From positions 296,353 to 360,352 of the forward strand of contig NZ_SJPR01000002.1 in NCBI RefSeq assembly GCF_007859955.1: a stretch of DNA of 64,000 nucleotides, read 5' to 3'. This document shows, piece after piece, positions 8,876-17,965 of the stretch. The first letter of the stretch is position 1. Every line of letters starts with the position of its first letter. Source of the stretch: Botrimarina colliarenosi (GTDB taxonomy: Bacteria > Planctomycetota > Planctomycetia > Pirellulales > Lacipirellulaceae). A model generated the notes under the pieces. It did not search any database and had not been told where the DNA came from. It saw nothing but the letters and a program-made list of their open reading frames with translations. Both the position numbers and the translations under genes were made by a program.

Positions 8876-9802
8876 TCAGCGGCTTACGCGACGCACCGGC
8901 CCGGCGACGTATCCGGGGTTCCTGGAAATCGCCGCGGCGGTCGCCTGACGACTATCGCGGCCTGGGACGACGACCCACAGTGGCGATCCCGCGACCCCAC
9001 GGCCCGGGTAGAGCGTCACTTCCCATAGCGACGTGACGCCCGTGTCGACCGCTTGCATCGCGAGCTGCAGACGCGCCACCTGTTGGGTCACCTGCCGGTC
9101 TTGTTGCTGGGCCGCCGCAAGAGCGCGGAGATCTTCGGACAGGCTCGCCCGTCCCTCGTAGTCGTCTTGGGCGGCGACCCAACGCTCCCAGCCGGGCTGC
9201 AGCACTTGCAGGTCCTCGTCACGGAGCAGAAAGAACGGGATGGCGTACTCGTCGCCGCTGGGCAGTTCGAGGATGACCCCTTCGCAGCGATAGGTCGAAG
9301 GCCGGCCCTTAGTGTGCGTCAGCCACGATTCAAGCGACGCCTTGTCGTCGAGCGGCTTCTCCTCGAAGTGGCCGACGACCCGTGGCACGATCTTCTGATA
9401 GACGTCGGGCAGATTGTCGAAGACGCGGTCATTGACATAGACCTTGCCCCGCCGCCGCTGCACCGTGACATCTTTGATCACGTAGTCGACGACGTTGCCG
9501 AGAATGGTCAGACCGCCGCGCGTGGTCCAGGTTTGCTGCTGGTCGGCGATCCCTTGCGCGGCCCGCTTGGCCTCTTCCGACGCCAAGTACTGCTGGTCGG
9601 CTGCGGAGAGCTGCTCGACATCGATTGAGACGAGGTGATGATCGGCGCGCTGGAGCACGACGGCGCCGTCGCCTAACGCCACAAGTTCGGCGTCGACCGT
9701 GTAACGGCCAGAGCTGTCGGACCAGGTGCGGGCCTCGCTCCGATCGACGCCTAGCAGGGCGACAAGAGCGACCGAGAGGACGATTTGAAGGCGTGCCGTC
9801 AT
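8876..9802 (-). CDS. SHD1 domain-containing exported protein
   Basis: A 308-aa protein. The ATG at 9802 begins a signal peptide (hydrophobic about residues 5-20, ending RSEA). Residues about 25-75 form an SHD1 domain (RTWSDSSGRYTVDAELVALG, VSIDVEQLSAADQQYL), a short beta-barrel common in planctomycete secreted proteins. The rest, including a Gln-rich stretch (QQQDRQVTQQ), has no recognised family. The gene converges with hemP, 56 bp apart, and follows the porin gene on the same strand after 153 bp. Its function is unknown. Confidence 0.75.
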   Translation of the reverse strand: MTARLQIVLSVALVALLGVDRSEARTWSDSSGRYTVDAELVALGDGAVVLQRADHHLVSIDVEQLSAADQQYLASEEAKRAAQGIADQQQTWTTRGGLTILGNVVDYVIKDVTVQRRRGKVYVNDRVFDNLPDVYQKIVPRVVGHFEEKPLDDKASLESWLTHTKGRPSTYRCEGVILELPSGDEYAIPFFLLRDEDLQVLQPGWERWVAAQDDYEGRASLSEDLRALAAAQQQDRQVTQQVARLQLAMQAVDTGVTSLWEVTLYPGRGVAGSPLWVVVPGRDSRQATAAAISRNPGYVAGPVRRVSR

Positions 9803-9955
9803 TGCGTGTCGGAAACGGGGAGGGGGGGACGAGTTCGTCACGCCTTTGGTCAAGGGCGCGACCTCCAGACGACTCGTATCCTACTCGCCGGAATGGGCCA
9901 TTGCGACAACGCCATGGCGATAAAGCCGTCGGCCCACGCCGCGGTTGGGCTGCGA

Positions 9956-11182
9956 TCAGAGCCGCATCACGGCCCGCAAACCGAGCACCAACGCCGTATC
10001 GACATTCTCACGAGCCGGGACGACAACCTGCAGGTCGGGCGTCACATTGAGCCACGGCGTCGCCTGCCAGTTGTAGAAGAGCTCAACTCCGTGACCGTCG
10101 CCGATCGGGCCGAGTAGCGTTTCGAGAACCGGCCCGATCTCGTCGCTCGACCCGGCCACATACCATCCCGCCCCGAAGGTGTCGGCCTCGTGACCCTTCG
10201 TGGGGTTGTGACCGCCTAAACCGAAGCTCAGGAACCAAGACAGCGGGTTGGCGTCTTGGTCCGCGATTCCCGCACGCCCGAAGAAGCCCCAACCGCGCGT
10301 CGCATCGCAAGGATCGACGTACAGATACTGGTCCATATTCCAGTAGAGCGACCACGAACCGCTCGTCTCGTTGATTGGCACGTTCGGCAGCACGACACGG
10401 GGGTCTTGCCCCAGAGAGACATAGTCTCGGTTGTTCCAGGTGCCGGCGAAGAGCTGATGCCCCGGCATATCGTAGAACTCAGTCGGCAGCCGCAACTCGG
10501 CCGACATCGCAACGCCCTCTGCGAACAGCTCGTCAAAGCCCGCGGTGGACGCGGTGTCGGTCGGGTTGAGGACGGTGTAGGTGAAAACCGGCTCTCCGCC
10601 CTCTCCGAGCACCGCGAAGCCGCAGCCGAGCGTCGAGTAGGGGATCGTCCGTAGCGCGATCGGGTTAGCGACGAAGCCGACATTCGAAAACTGGGTCTTT
10701 CCGCGGCCGTGAGCGAAGTCGTTCACGTCACCGTCGAGCGTGTCGAGCTTGCCGAAGAACACGGCGAAGCGTTCCGAAAAGGCCTGGGTGAACAAGAAAT
10801 TGGTGATCAGCAGATCATCATTGTCACGGGCTGGCAGGTCGGCCAGGACGGCGACTGGCAGGAAGGCGCCCGTGTCGCCGTTGACGTTCTCACCATAGCG
10901 GTGCTCGGCACGCACCTTCAAGAAGAGGCCTTCCTGGACGCCGAGCTTGCCGAAATCGACATTGGTGACGTAGTCCCCATGCCCGCCGTACTTGAATTGC
11001 TGCTCTAAACCGCCGGAAGCGACCCCTTGGTAGAAGTGAGCCACGTCGAGGTCGAAGGTTACGCCGTGCTCGGCCAGACAGGAGCGATTCCCCCACCAAT
11101 CGCCGGTGAGCTGATCCGTCGCCCCCGCCGCGGTGCAGACGAACCCAGCGAACGCCGCGGCAATTCGTGTTAGAAACCGCAT
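9956..11182 (-). CDS. OprB-family carbohydrate-selective porin
   Basis: A 408-aa outer-membrane protein. The ATG at 11182 gives a signal peptide ending AAGA-TDQLTGDWWG. The features match OprB porins: early LTGDWWGNRSCLAEHGVTFD, a middle strand with LFLKVRAEHRYGENVNGD, and the ending ENVDTALVLGLRAVMRL with a hydrophobic terminal strand. OprB porins pass sugars across the outer membrane. No sugar ABC or MFS transporter sits next to it. A TTG at 11230 could extend the frame but would put residues ahead of a good signal peptide. Confidence 0.85.
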   Translation of the reverse strand: MRFLTRIAAAFAGFVCTAAGATDQLTGDWWGNRSCLAEHGVTFDLDVAHFYQGVASGGLEQQFKYGGHGDYVTNVDFGKLGVQEGLFLKVRAEHRYGENVNGDTGAFLPVAVLADLPARDNDDLLITNFLFTQAFSERFAVFFGKLDTLDGDVNDFAHGRGKTQFSNVGFVANPIALRTIPYSTLGCGFAVLGEGGEPVFTYTVLNPTDTASTAGFDELFAEGVAMSAELRLPTEFYDMPGHQLFAGTWNNRDYVSLGQDPRVVLPNVPINETSGSWSLYWNMDQYLYVDPCDATRGWGFFGRAGIADQDANPLSWFLSFGLGGHNPTKGHEADTFGAGWYVAGSSDEIGPVLETLLGPIGDGHGVELFYNWQATPWLNVTPDLQVVVPARENVDTALVLGLRAVMRL

Positions 11183-11533
11183 CCGTCCGGCTCCCTGCGC
11201 AAAAAAGTAAGTTACCCTTTCGATGGTCAATCGGCCTCTTCAACCCGCCGAATCCCGGATGGCGCCCCGAAACGTTAGAGACGGAACCCTCGTCAAACTC
11301 GACGATCCGTTTCGACACGCCTTCGAACGTTAAAATGCGAAGCAATAAGCGGTATTTTGTTGACAGCTGGATCGCGGCGCCCAAAAACTACAGGTCGACC
11401 AGCCTGATCCATCCTGCCGCGCAGTGACGATCCCGCTGTGACTCCAGTTGGCGCCCGGTAGGTTTCGGAGTGCCATCACCTGCTCTTCACAATTCAACCC
11501 GGTCGTGCGGCAGAAGCCGCTGAGGGGAACTAG
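11183..11533. other. divergent intergenic region (porin / SnoaL-like gene)
   Basis: No gene is supported. The heptamer AACGTTA occurs twice as a direct repeat (11271-11277 and 11326-11332). A TTGACA hexamer lies at 11360-11365 in an AT-richer patch, but the matching -10 (AAAAAC at the right spacing) is poor. Otherwise nothing is seen. Confidence 0.3.
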
Positions 11534-12442
11534 ATGCGACTCTCGATTCTTGGGCTGCTGGTTGTGGGGGTGGCGGCGCCATGCCTCGCGGCTGACAGCG
11601 ATCCCGCTGACGAGGTTAAGGGACGCTTTGCGGCCTACTTGGACGCCTTCAACGCGGGCGAAGCCGACCAAGTCGCCAAGTTTTGGTCCTCTGACGCCGT
11701 CTGCGTCGACGAAGGGACCGGCGAGCGGACCGAAGGCCAAGCCGCGATCACCGAAGGGTTCAAAACCTTCTTCGCCGGCGCAGCAGACGCCCGCCTGACC
11801 GGTGGGGTGAGCGAGGTGCGGTTGGTTCGGCCCGATGTGGCGATCGCCGAGGGCGTCGTCACGCTCTTCGTCCCGGGCGCCGAACCGACGCCGTCGTCCT
11901 TCACCGCGGTGCTGGTGAAGGAGTCGGGCGACTGGCTCATCGAGAGTTCACGAGAACGCGACCTGCCCAGCGCGGCGACGCCAGCCGATGCGCTCGAAGA
12001 GTTGGCCTGGCTGGTGGGCGATTGGCGGGACGACACCGAAGGGGTCGACGTCCAGACCACCGTCCGTTGGTCGGCGAACCAAGCCTTCTTGCTCCGCTCC
12101 TTTCAGGCCGACTACGGCGAAGGTGAATCGTTCGGAGGGACCCAGGTGATCGGCTGGGACCCCCGCTCTAAGCAATACCGCACTTGGACGTTCAACTCGG
12201 ACGGCTCGTTCGGCGAGGGGGCGGTCTCGCGCAACGGCGACGCTTGGCTCATCAAGATGACGCACGTCGGCAGCGACGGCAGCGTCTCGGCAGGGACGCA
12301 GGTCCTGACACAAGTCGGCGCCGACACGATGCGGGTCGAGAAGATCGGCCAGACCGTCGATGGCGTCCCGGTCCCGAACGGCGACCCGGTGACGGTGGTG
12401 CGTATCGCTCCCGACGCTTCGGCCGAAGGAGCGGGGCAATGA
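11534..12442 (+). CDS. secreted SnoaL/DUF4440-like protein with C-terminal DUF1579-like domain
   Basis: A 302-aa exported protein with a signal peptide ending CLAADS. Residues about 25-150 look like an NTF2/SnoaL fold of the SgcJ/EcaC type (VKGRFAAYLDAFNAGEADQV, FWSSDAVCVDEGTGERTEG, a repeated IAEGVVTL strand). Residues about 155-300 start ELAWLVGDWRDD and contain GWDPRSKQYRTWTFNSDGSF, which resembles the DUF1579-like lipocalin-type barrel. The start ATG is followed by a normal signal peptide. Its stop overlaps the next ATG (ATGA), so the gene is coupled to the surface protein gene. Any enzymatic role is unproven. Confidence 0.75.
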   Translation: MRLSILGLLVVGVAAPCLAADSDPADEVKGRFAAYLDAFNAGEADQVAKFWSSDAVCVDEGTGERTEGQAAITEGFKTFFAGAADARLTGGVSEVRLVRPDVAIAEGVVTLFVPGAEPTPSSFTAVLVKESGDWLIESSRERDLPSAATPADALEELAWLVGDWRDDTEGVDVQTTVRWSANQAFLLRSFQADYGEGESFGGTQVIGWDPRSKQYRTWTFNSDGSFGEGAVSRNGDAWLIKMTHVGSDGSVSAGTQVLTQVGADTMRVEKIGQTVDGVPVPNGDPVTVVRIAPDASAEGAGQ

Positions 12443-14265
12443 ACTGTCTTCGTTTTGCGGTCCTGCTGACGGCGGTCTTCGCCTGGACATCTAGCGCCGA
12501 CGCGGTCGGTATGCGTGGTGGTGGGGGCGGGGGACGCATGGGGGGAGGCGGCGGGGCGCGGATGGGGGGCGGCGGAGCGCGCCCAAACATCAGCGCTCCC
12601 CGGCCGGCCCCGCGTCCCAACATCAGCGCGCCGCGACCGGCGCCGCGGCCGAATATCAGCCGGCCCGCTCCGACGCCGAACTTCAACCGTCCGACGCAGC
12701 GGCCGAACGTGAACATGCCGTCGGCCCGGCCCGGTGGCGGGCTGAAGCCCAACCTTCCGTCAACGGCAGGCCGTGTGCCGCCGAACTTGGGTTCGCGACC
12801 CGGAGGAACGCCTTCACTCGCTGGCCGACCGACAACGCGGCCGAGCGTCAGCTTGCCGACGGGTCCGTCGCGGCCTGGAACCAACCGCCCGAACCTCGGA
12901 GGCGGTAAGCTGCCCGGTGGCGCGAGACCTCCCGTCGCTGGCCTTCCCAATCGCCCAACCGTTCCCGGGGCTCGCCCTGGAACGGGCCCCGGCGTCGGCA
13001 ATCGGCCCGGCGCCAACCGACCCGGGGGCGGCCCCGCACTAGCCGGTCGCCCCGGCGGCTCAGCGGGCGGATCACGGCCCACGCCCGGCAACGTGAAGGA
13101 TTTTCTTGGTCTTGATAAGCCCCTCCGACCTGATGGGGGAGTGGCGACGACCCTCCCAGCACGGCCCGGCCAAACTCAGCGACCCGGCGGCGCAGGTCGC
13201 CCGGGGCTCGGTGATCGTCCGGGGCGTCCTGTCACCCTCCCTGGCGATCTGAATCGGCCCGGCGCACGCCCGGGAGGGGATCGACCGGGCCTAGCCGGCC
13301 GACCGGGTCGGCCCGATGGACGGCCTGGCGGGAGACCTGACGCCCGACCCGACTTCGGCAATCGTTGGGAGGGCAACAACGTCATCAATCGCCGGCCAAG
13401 CTGGGTCAACCTCAACAACAGCACCAACGTCAACCTGCATAACCGCTGGGACAACGCCTTCAGCCGACCCGGCTGGCAGACCCCCAGCCGCGGGCGCCTC
13501 GGGTACTGGAACGGCTGGGCCGACGGCGTGCGGCACAATTGGGGCCACTACCACCATCACCACGGTTGGTTCAACGCCGGCTGGTGGGGCGGCCACCCCT
13601 CTGGTGTGTGCGGCTGGCACTACGGCTACGCCCGCCGCAACTACGGCTGGAACTACTGGTGGACCGTCCCCGTCTGGGGAGCCGTGAGCAACTGGTTCAC
13701 CTGGTCGGCGCCGCAGAACGCGTGGTCCGAGCCGGTCTATTACGACTACGGAACCGACGGCAACGTCGTCTACGAAGACAACCGCGTCTACATCGGCGGG
13801 ACCGAGGTGGCGACTGCCGACGAGTTTGCGATGAGCGCGATGGACCTCGCCACCGTCGAGCCTCCGGCGAGTGAAGAGGAGGCCGCCGATGCGGAATGGA
13901 TGCCCCTTGGCACGTTCGCCGTCTCGACCGACCAACGCGACACCGAACCGAGCCTCACGGTTCAACTCGCTGTCAATCGAGAAGGGGTCGTCGCCGGGAC
14001 GCTCTACAACATCGAGACCGATGAGGCCCAGTCGCTCCAGGGGGCGGTCGATCGCGAGACACAGCGCGTGGCGATCCGCATCGGCGAGAGCGAAACCCTC
14101 GTCGCCGAAACGGGTCTCTACAACCTGACCCAAAACGAGGCGCCAGTGCTGGTTCACTTCGGCGCCGACAAGACGGAGAACTACCTGCTGGTCCGTCTCG
14201 ACGCCCCCGACGACGATTCGGAAGCGACCGCCGATGGGGACGATCCCCCCGCCCCCACGAACTGA
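12439..14265 (+). CDS. Gly/Pro/Arg-rich secreted protein ('protocadherin'-like planctomycete family)
   Basis: A 608-aa exported protein. The ATG at 12439 overlaps the upstream TGA and starts a signal peptide ending SADAVG. Residues 25-310 are low complexity: a Gly-rich part (GGGGGGRMGGGGG), three near-identical PNISAPRPAPR units, then many Pro/Gly/Arg repeats such as RPGGG and GRPG. A Trp/His/Tyr-rich middle follows (NWGHYHHHHGWFNAGWWGG, NYWWTVPVWG). The last 170 residues form an acidic, beta-rich domain ending with a hydrophilic Asp-rich tail. Similar planctomycete proteins are often labelled protocadherin, without functional proof. It sits between the SnoaL-like gene and the HdeD gene in one operon; a cell-envelope role is likely. 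Confidence 0.7.
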   Translation: MNCLRFAVLLTAVFAWTSSADAVGMRGGGGGGRMGGGGGARMGGGGARPNISAPRPAPRPNISAPRPAPRPNISRPAPTPNFNRPTQRPNVNMPSARPGGGLKPNLPSTAGRVPPNLGSRPGGTPSLAGRPTTRPSVSLPTGPSRPGTNRPNLGGGKLPGGARPPVAGLPNRPTVPGARPGTGPGVGNRPGANRPGGGPALAGRPGGSAGGSRPTPGNVKDFLGLDKPLRPDGGVATTLPARPGQTQRPGGAGRPGLGDRPGRPVTLPGDLNRPGARPGGDRPGLAGRPGRPDGRPGGRPDARPDFGNRWEGNNVINRRPSWVNLNNSTNVNLHNRWDNAFSRPGWQTPSRGRLGYWNGWADGVRHNWGHYHHHHGWFNAGWWGGHPSGVCGWHYGYARRNYGWNYWWTVPVWGAVSNWFTWSAPQNAWSEPVYYDYGTDGNVVYEDNRVYIGGTEVATADEFAMSAMDLATVEPPASEEEAADAEWMPLGTFAVSTDQRDTEPSLTVQLAVNREGVVAGTLYNIETDEAQSLQGAVDRETQRVAIRIGESETLVAETGLYNLTQNEAPVLVHFGADKTENYLLVRLDAPDDDSEATADGDDPPAPTN

Positions 14266-14271
14266 GTCTGT

Positions 14272-14901
14272 ATGGCTGACGCTCTCTCAACCGCTGCGAC
14301 GCCCCCCACCGGGGGTCTGACGCCCAACGAACGTGACGCCGTCATCGCGATCGCGGAGCTCTGGTGGATCCCGTTGGTGCGGGGCATGATGCTGGTCGCG
14401 CTGGGCGGCTATGCGTTGCTCACGCCGGGCGTCACCGTGATGGCTTACGCCTTTGTGATCGGCGCCTTCGTCCTCGCGGATGGCGTGCTAGCCGTTCTGG
14501 CAGGCGTTCTTGGATGGGTCGCGTCGCGCTGGTGGGCCCTCCTGCGTGGCGTGATCTGTATCGTCGCGGGTCTTTTCGTGTTAGCCCATCCCGCCTTCGT
14601 CGGCGTGATCGCCGTGACGACGCTCGTCATCTTGCTCGCGATCCAGTCGATCGTCGGCGGCGTGCTCGAGATCATCGCCGCGGTCCAAGAGCGAAAGCAG
14701 ATTGAGGGCGAGTGGTGGCTGATCCTCGGCGGGCTGCTGTCGATCGTCTTCGGCGCGATCCTGCTCTCGGCGCCGCTCCTATCGGGTGGTCTCTTGGTGC
14801 AGGTCCTCGGCGTCTTCGCGATGATTGCCGGGTCGGTTCTCATCGTCGCGTCGTTCCGCCTGCGGTCGTTCGGCAAACGACAAGAAGCTCTTAGCGCGTA
14901 A
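14272..14901 (+). CDS. HdeD-family (DUF308) membrane protein
   Basis: A 209-aa integral membrane protein with six predicted helices in three pairs, typical of DUF308/HdeD: LVRGMMLVALGGYALLTPG, then helices around residues 55-75, 85-105, 108-130, 142-165 and 168-190. The WWALLRGV and WWLILGGLLSIVFG repeats match the duplicated HdeD hairpins. HdeD contributes to acid resistance in E. coli; the role here is inferred only from family. It starts 6 bp after the preceding stop, so it is in the same operon. Confidence 0.85.
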   Translation: MADALSTAATPPTGGLTPNERDAVIAIAELWWIPLVRGMMLVALGGYALLTPGVTVMAYAFVIGAFVLADGVLAVLAGVLGWVASRWWALLRGVICIVAGLFVLAHPAFVGVIAVTTLVILLAIQSIVGGVLEIIAAVQERKQIEGEWWLILGGLLSIVFGAILLSAPLLSGGLLVQVLGVFAMIAGSVLIVASFRLRSFGKRQEALSA

Positions 14902-14942
14902 TTTTGTAACGAGAAACCCTTTTGAACCCGGAGAACTACTCC

Positions 14943-16529
14943 ATGGCATCGCAACTCTCAACGCGACGGCTAGCCCTACAGTTGGGCTTGCTGTCGACCG
15001 CCCTCTACACGGCTGCGGCCGTCGCCGCCGACAAGCCGAACGTCCTGGTCATCTGGGGCGACGACATCGGCACGTGGAATATCAGCCACAACAGCCGCGG
15101 GATGATGGGCTACATGACGCCCAACATCGACCGCATCGCTAAGGAAGGCGTGTCGTTCACCGACTACTACGGCCAGCAGAGCTGCACAGCGGGCCGCGCG
15201 GCGTTCATCGCCGGCAACGTGCCGGTCCGCACCGGCATGACGAAGGTCGGCATGCCCGGCGCCGAGGAGGGCTGGCAAGAGACCGACGCCACCATGGCGG
15301 CCGTCATGAAGAGCCAGGGCTACGCGACCGGCCAGTTCGGCAAGAACCACCAGGGCGATCGTGACGAGCACCTCCCGACCAACCACGGCTTCGACGAGTT
15401 CTTCGGCAACCTCTACCACCTCAACGCCGAAGAAGAGCCGGAGAACGAGGACTACCCGGGCGACATGAAGCTCGCCAACGGGAAGACCTTCGAGGAGCAG
15501 TACGGCCCCCGTGGCGTGATCCACTCTTGGGCTCAAGAGGATGGCACGCAGAAGATCGAGGACACCGGCGCGCTCACCAAGAAGCGGATGGAAACGATCG
15601 ACGACGAGACCATCAAGGAAGCCAAGCGGTTCATCAAAGAGCAGCACGAAGCCGGCAAGCCCTTCTTCTGCTGGTGGAACGGCACCCGGATGCACTTCCG
15701 GACGCACGTGAAAGAAGAACACCGCGGTATTTCGGGCGAGTCGGGCGACGAGTACCACGACGGCATGGTCGAGCACGATATGCACGTCGGTGAGTTGCTC
15801 GACCTACTCGACGAGCTCGGCATCGCCGACGACACGATTGTCCAGTACTCGACCGACAACGGCCCGCACTACAACACGTGGCCCGACGCCGGCACGACTC
15901 CCTTCCGCGGCGAGAAGAACTCCAACTGGGAGGGCGCCTATCGCGTTCCGGCGTTCATCCGCTGGCCCGGCAAGTTCCAAGAGGGCGTGACGCTCAATGG
16001 CATCGTCGCCCACGAGGATTGGCTGCCGACGTTCGCCGCCGCAGCAGGCGCGCCGGACATCAAGGAGAAGCTCGCCGAAGGGACCGAGCTGATCGGCCGC
16101 AAGTACCGCAACATGATCGATGGCTACAACCAATTGGCGTACCTGAAGGGCGAGACCGACGAGTCGCCCCGTAAGGAGTTCATGTACGTGAACGACGAAG
16201 GGCAGATCGTCGCCATCCGATACGACGCCTGGAAGGCGGTCTTCTTAGCCAACCGTGGCGTTCAGCTCGGCGTGTGGCAAGAGCCGTTTATCCCGCTGCG
16301 GATCCCCTATCTCTTCAACCTGCGTCGCGACCCCTTCGAGAAGGCGCAAGTCAACTCCAACACCTACTGGGATTGGTACCTCAGTCGCGCCTATGTCTTG
16401 CTGCCGATGCAGGACATCGCCGCCAAGTTCCTCAAGTCGATGGTCGAGTACCCGCCGAGCCAGACCCCCGGCTCGTTCAACCTCGACAAAGTGATCGAGC
16501 AGATCAAGAGCGGGGTCGGCTCGAAGTAA
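14943..16529 (+). CDS. secreted arylsulfatase
   Basis: A 528-aa sulfatase of the alkaline phosphatase superfamily. The signal peptide ends AVAADKPN. The metal-binding start is PNVLVIWGDDIG, and the active-site loop is QQSCTAGRAAF, with C81 the predicted formylglycine precursor and R85 conserved (C-T-A-G-R instead of the common C-x-P-S-R). Further on, GQFGKNHQGDRDEHLPTNHGFDEF provides the Lys/His pair, and YSTDNGPHYNTWPD the second metal site. The ATG at 14943 is chosen over a TTG at 14922 because it directly precedes the signal peptide. The substrate cannot be read from sequence; sulfated algal polysaccharides are the usual planctomycete targets. The maturation enzyme is not in this window. 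A strong terminator follows. Confidence 0.9.
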   Translation: MASQLSTRRLALQLGLLSTALYTAAAVAADKPNVLVIWGDDIGTWNISHNSRGMMGYMTPNIDRIAKEGVSFTDYYGQQSCTAGRAAFIAGNVPVRTGMTKVGMPGAEEGWQETDATMAAVMKSQGYATGQFGKNHQGDRDEHLPTNHGFDEFFGNLYHLNAEEEPENEDYPGDMKLANGKTFEEQYGPRGVIHSWAQEDGTQKIEDTGALTKKRMETIDDETIKEAKRFIKEQHEAGKPFFCWWNGTRMHFRTHVKEEHRGISGESGDEYHDGMVEHDMHVGELLDLLDELGIADDTIVQYSTDNGPHYNTWPDAGTTPFRGEKNSNWEGAYRVPAFIRWPGKFQEGVTLNGIVAHEDWLPTFAAAAGAPDIKEKLAEGTELIGRKYRNMIDGYNQLAYLKGETDESPRKEFMYVNDEGQIVAIRYDAWKAVFLANRGVQLGVWQEPFIPLRIPYLFNLRRDPFEKAQVNSNTYWDWYLSRAYVLLPMQDIAAKFLKSMVEYPPSQTPGSFNLDKVIEQIKSGVGSK

Positions 16530-16544
16530 ATTGGCTAATAACCC

Positions 16545-16580
16545 GGGCCGCCGACTCGCACGAGTCGGCGGCCCTTTTTT
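16545..16580 (+). terminator. rho-independent terminator after the arylsulfatase gene
   Basis: A perfect 14-bp stem GGGCCGCCGACTCG / CGAGTCGGCGGCCC (16545-16558, 16561-16574) is followed directly by six T residues. It lies 15 bp after the arylsulfatase stop, a textbook intrinsic terminator. Confidence 0.9.
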
Positions 16581-16582
16581 AT

Positions 16583-16879
16583 GCACCTGAATAAGCGGTT
16601 CGGTCATGAGTTGGCGCGCCTTCGCCGTGATGTTTATGGCGGCTCTGACGACAAGCGAATCGGACGGGGGCGACGGTCCGGCGTCCCCGCCGCCTTTACG
16701 GCGAGCGAGACCCTCGACATCGGCCGCGATCTTGGGTCGTGCGTGTCGCCGGCTTGTTCGGAGCGGTCGCCCTTCCCCTTTAGTGGCGCCATTCAAGAGG
16801 TTCGCGTCGAGCTAACAGGCCTCAACCAATGAGCCGACGGCCCCGTCAGTAAGCCGATCCCCCCCAACCAACCCGACTT
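16583..16879. other. intergenic region between the sulfatase terminator and the HAD gene
   Basis: No gene is supported. Two short overlapping reading frames exist (16581-16832 and 16606-16815), but both are Arg/Ser/Pro-rich and without domains, as expected of chance frames in GC-rich DNA. Confidence 0.4.
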
Positions 16880-17863
16880 ATGCGAATCCTACTTATCGCC
16901 GCCCTATTCAGCTGCTCGACCACGGCCCTTGCGGCGGACCCCCTGCCTAGTTGGAACGACGGTGACACCAAAGCGGCGATTCTCGACTTCGTTGAGGCCG
17001 TAACAACGGAGGGCGGCCCCGGCTTCGTGCCGATCGCCGAGCGGATCGCCACCTTCGACAACGATGGCTGCCTTTGGGCCGAGCAGCCGGCGTACTTCCA
17101 ACTCGCCTTCTCGATCGATCGCGTTAAGGCGTTGGCGGACGACCATCCCGAGTGGAAGACGACCGAGCCGTTCAAGAGTGTGCTCGCCGACGACCTGAAA
17201 GCCGTGGCGGGCCAGGGCATGAAGGCGGTCGCCCAGATCGCCATGGTCGCCCACGCCGACATGACCGCCGACGAGTTCGAAGCCTCCGCGCGCGATTGGC
17301 TGAATACGGCGGTTCACCCGAAGCTCGGCCGCCGGTACGTCGACTGCGTCTACCAGCCCCAGCTCGAACTCCTCAGCTACCTTCGCGCCAACGGATTCAA
17401 GACCTTCATCGTCTCGGGAGGCGGCATCGATTTCCTGCGGGTCTTCGCCGAGGAGGCGTACGGCATCCCGCCCGAGCAGGTGGTCGGCACCAGTATCAAG
17501 GCGACCTACGAGCTGCGTGACGGCGTGCCCGTTATCATCAAGCAACCCGAACTCGACTTTGTTGACGACAAGGCGGGCAAGCCCGTTGGCATCTATCAGC
17601 ATATTGGTCGTCGACCGCTCCTGGCCTGCGGCAACTCGGACGGCGACCTGCAGATGCTACAGTACACGACGATTCCGAGGAACGAGGAGGACGACACGCC
17701 CCGGCTGGGCATCCTCCTTCATCACACGGACGCCGACCGCGAGTTCGCCTACGACCGCGAATCGTCTGTCGGCCGCCTTGACGTCGCCCTGGATGAGGCC
17801 TCATCGCGCGGCTGGATCGTCATTGACATGGCGCAAGATTGGGCGACCATCTTCCCCGAATAG
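16880..17863 (+). CDS. secreted HAD-superfamily phosphatase
   Basis: A 327-aa exported hydrolase. The signal peptide ends TALAADPL. HAD motif I is ATFDNDGCLW (nucleophile Asp then Asp), motif II is FIVSGGGIDF, a lysine for motif III is probably in IKQPELDF, and motif IV is CGNSDGDLQM. This is the arrangement of the SerB-like phosphoserine phosphatase subgroup, but periplasmic. A helical cap lies between motifs I and II (about residues 65-150). Enzymes of this type act on small phosphate esters; the substrate is unknown. The gene stands alone, more than 300 bp from the previous terminator and about 100 bp before the DUF3302 operon. Confidence 0.85.
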   Translation: MRILLIAALFSCSTTALAADPLPSWNDGDTKAAILDFVEAVTTEGGPGFVPIAERIATFDNDGCLWAEQPAYFQLAFSIDRVKALADDHPEWKTTEPFKSVLADDLKAVAGQGMKAVAQIAMVAHADMTADEFEASARDWLNTAVHPKLGRRYVDCVYQPQLELLSYLRANGFKTFIVSGGGIDFLRVFAEEAYGIPPEQVVGTSIKATYELRDGVPVIIKQPELDFVDDKAGKPVGIYQHIGRRPLLACGNSDGDLQMLQYTTIPRNEEDDTPRLGILLHHTDADREFAYDRESSVGRLDVALDEASSRGWIVIDMAQDWATIFPE

Positions 17864-17965
17864 TGGTTATAGAACGGTAGAGCGCCGGAGTCGATTCATC
17901 AGTTCTTGGTGTCGGACTGACGGTTTCTCTCGTCGCTATTCTCAAGCGAAAAAGTAAAAGTGACC

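Noticed and set aside
11360-11388. TTGACA promoter before the SnoaL-like gene
   Set aside because: The -35 is perfect but no acceptable -10 box lies 15-19 bp downstream.
13291-14157. Minus-strand frame opposite the Gly/Pro-rich protein
   Set aside because: Val/Ala/Arg-rich shadow; no ribosome-binding site or family, and the + strand gene is supported by operon overlap.
16581-16832. Short + strand frames after the sulfatase terminator
   Set aside because: No domain, no ribosome-binding site, and a composition typical of chance frames.
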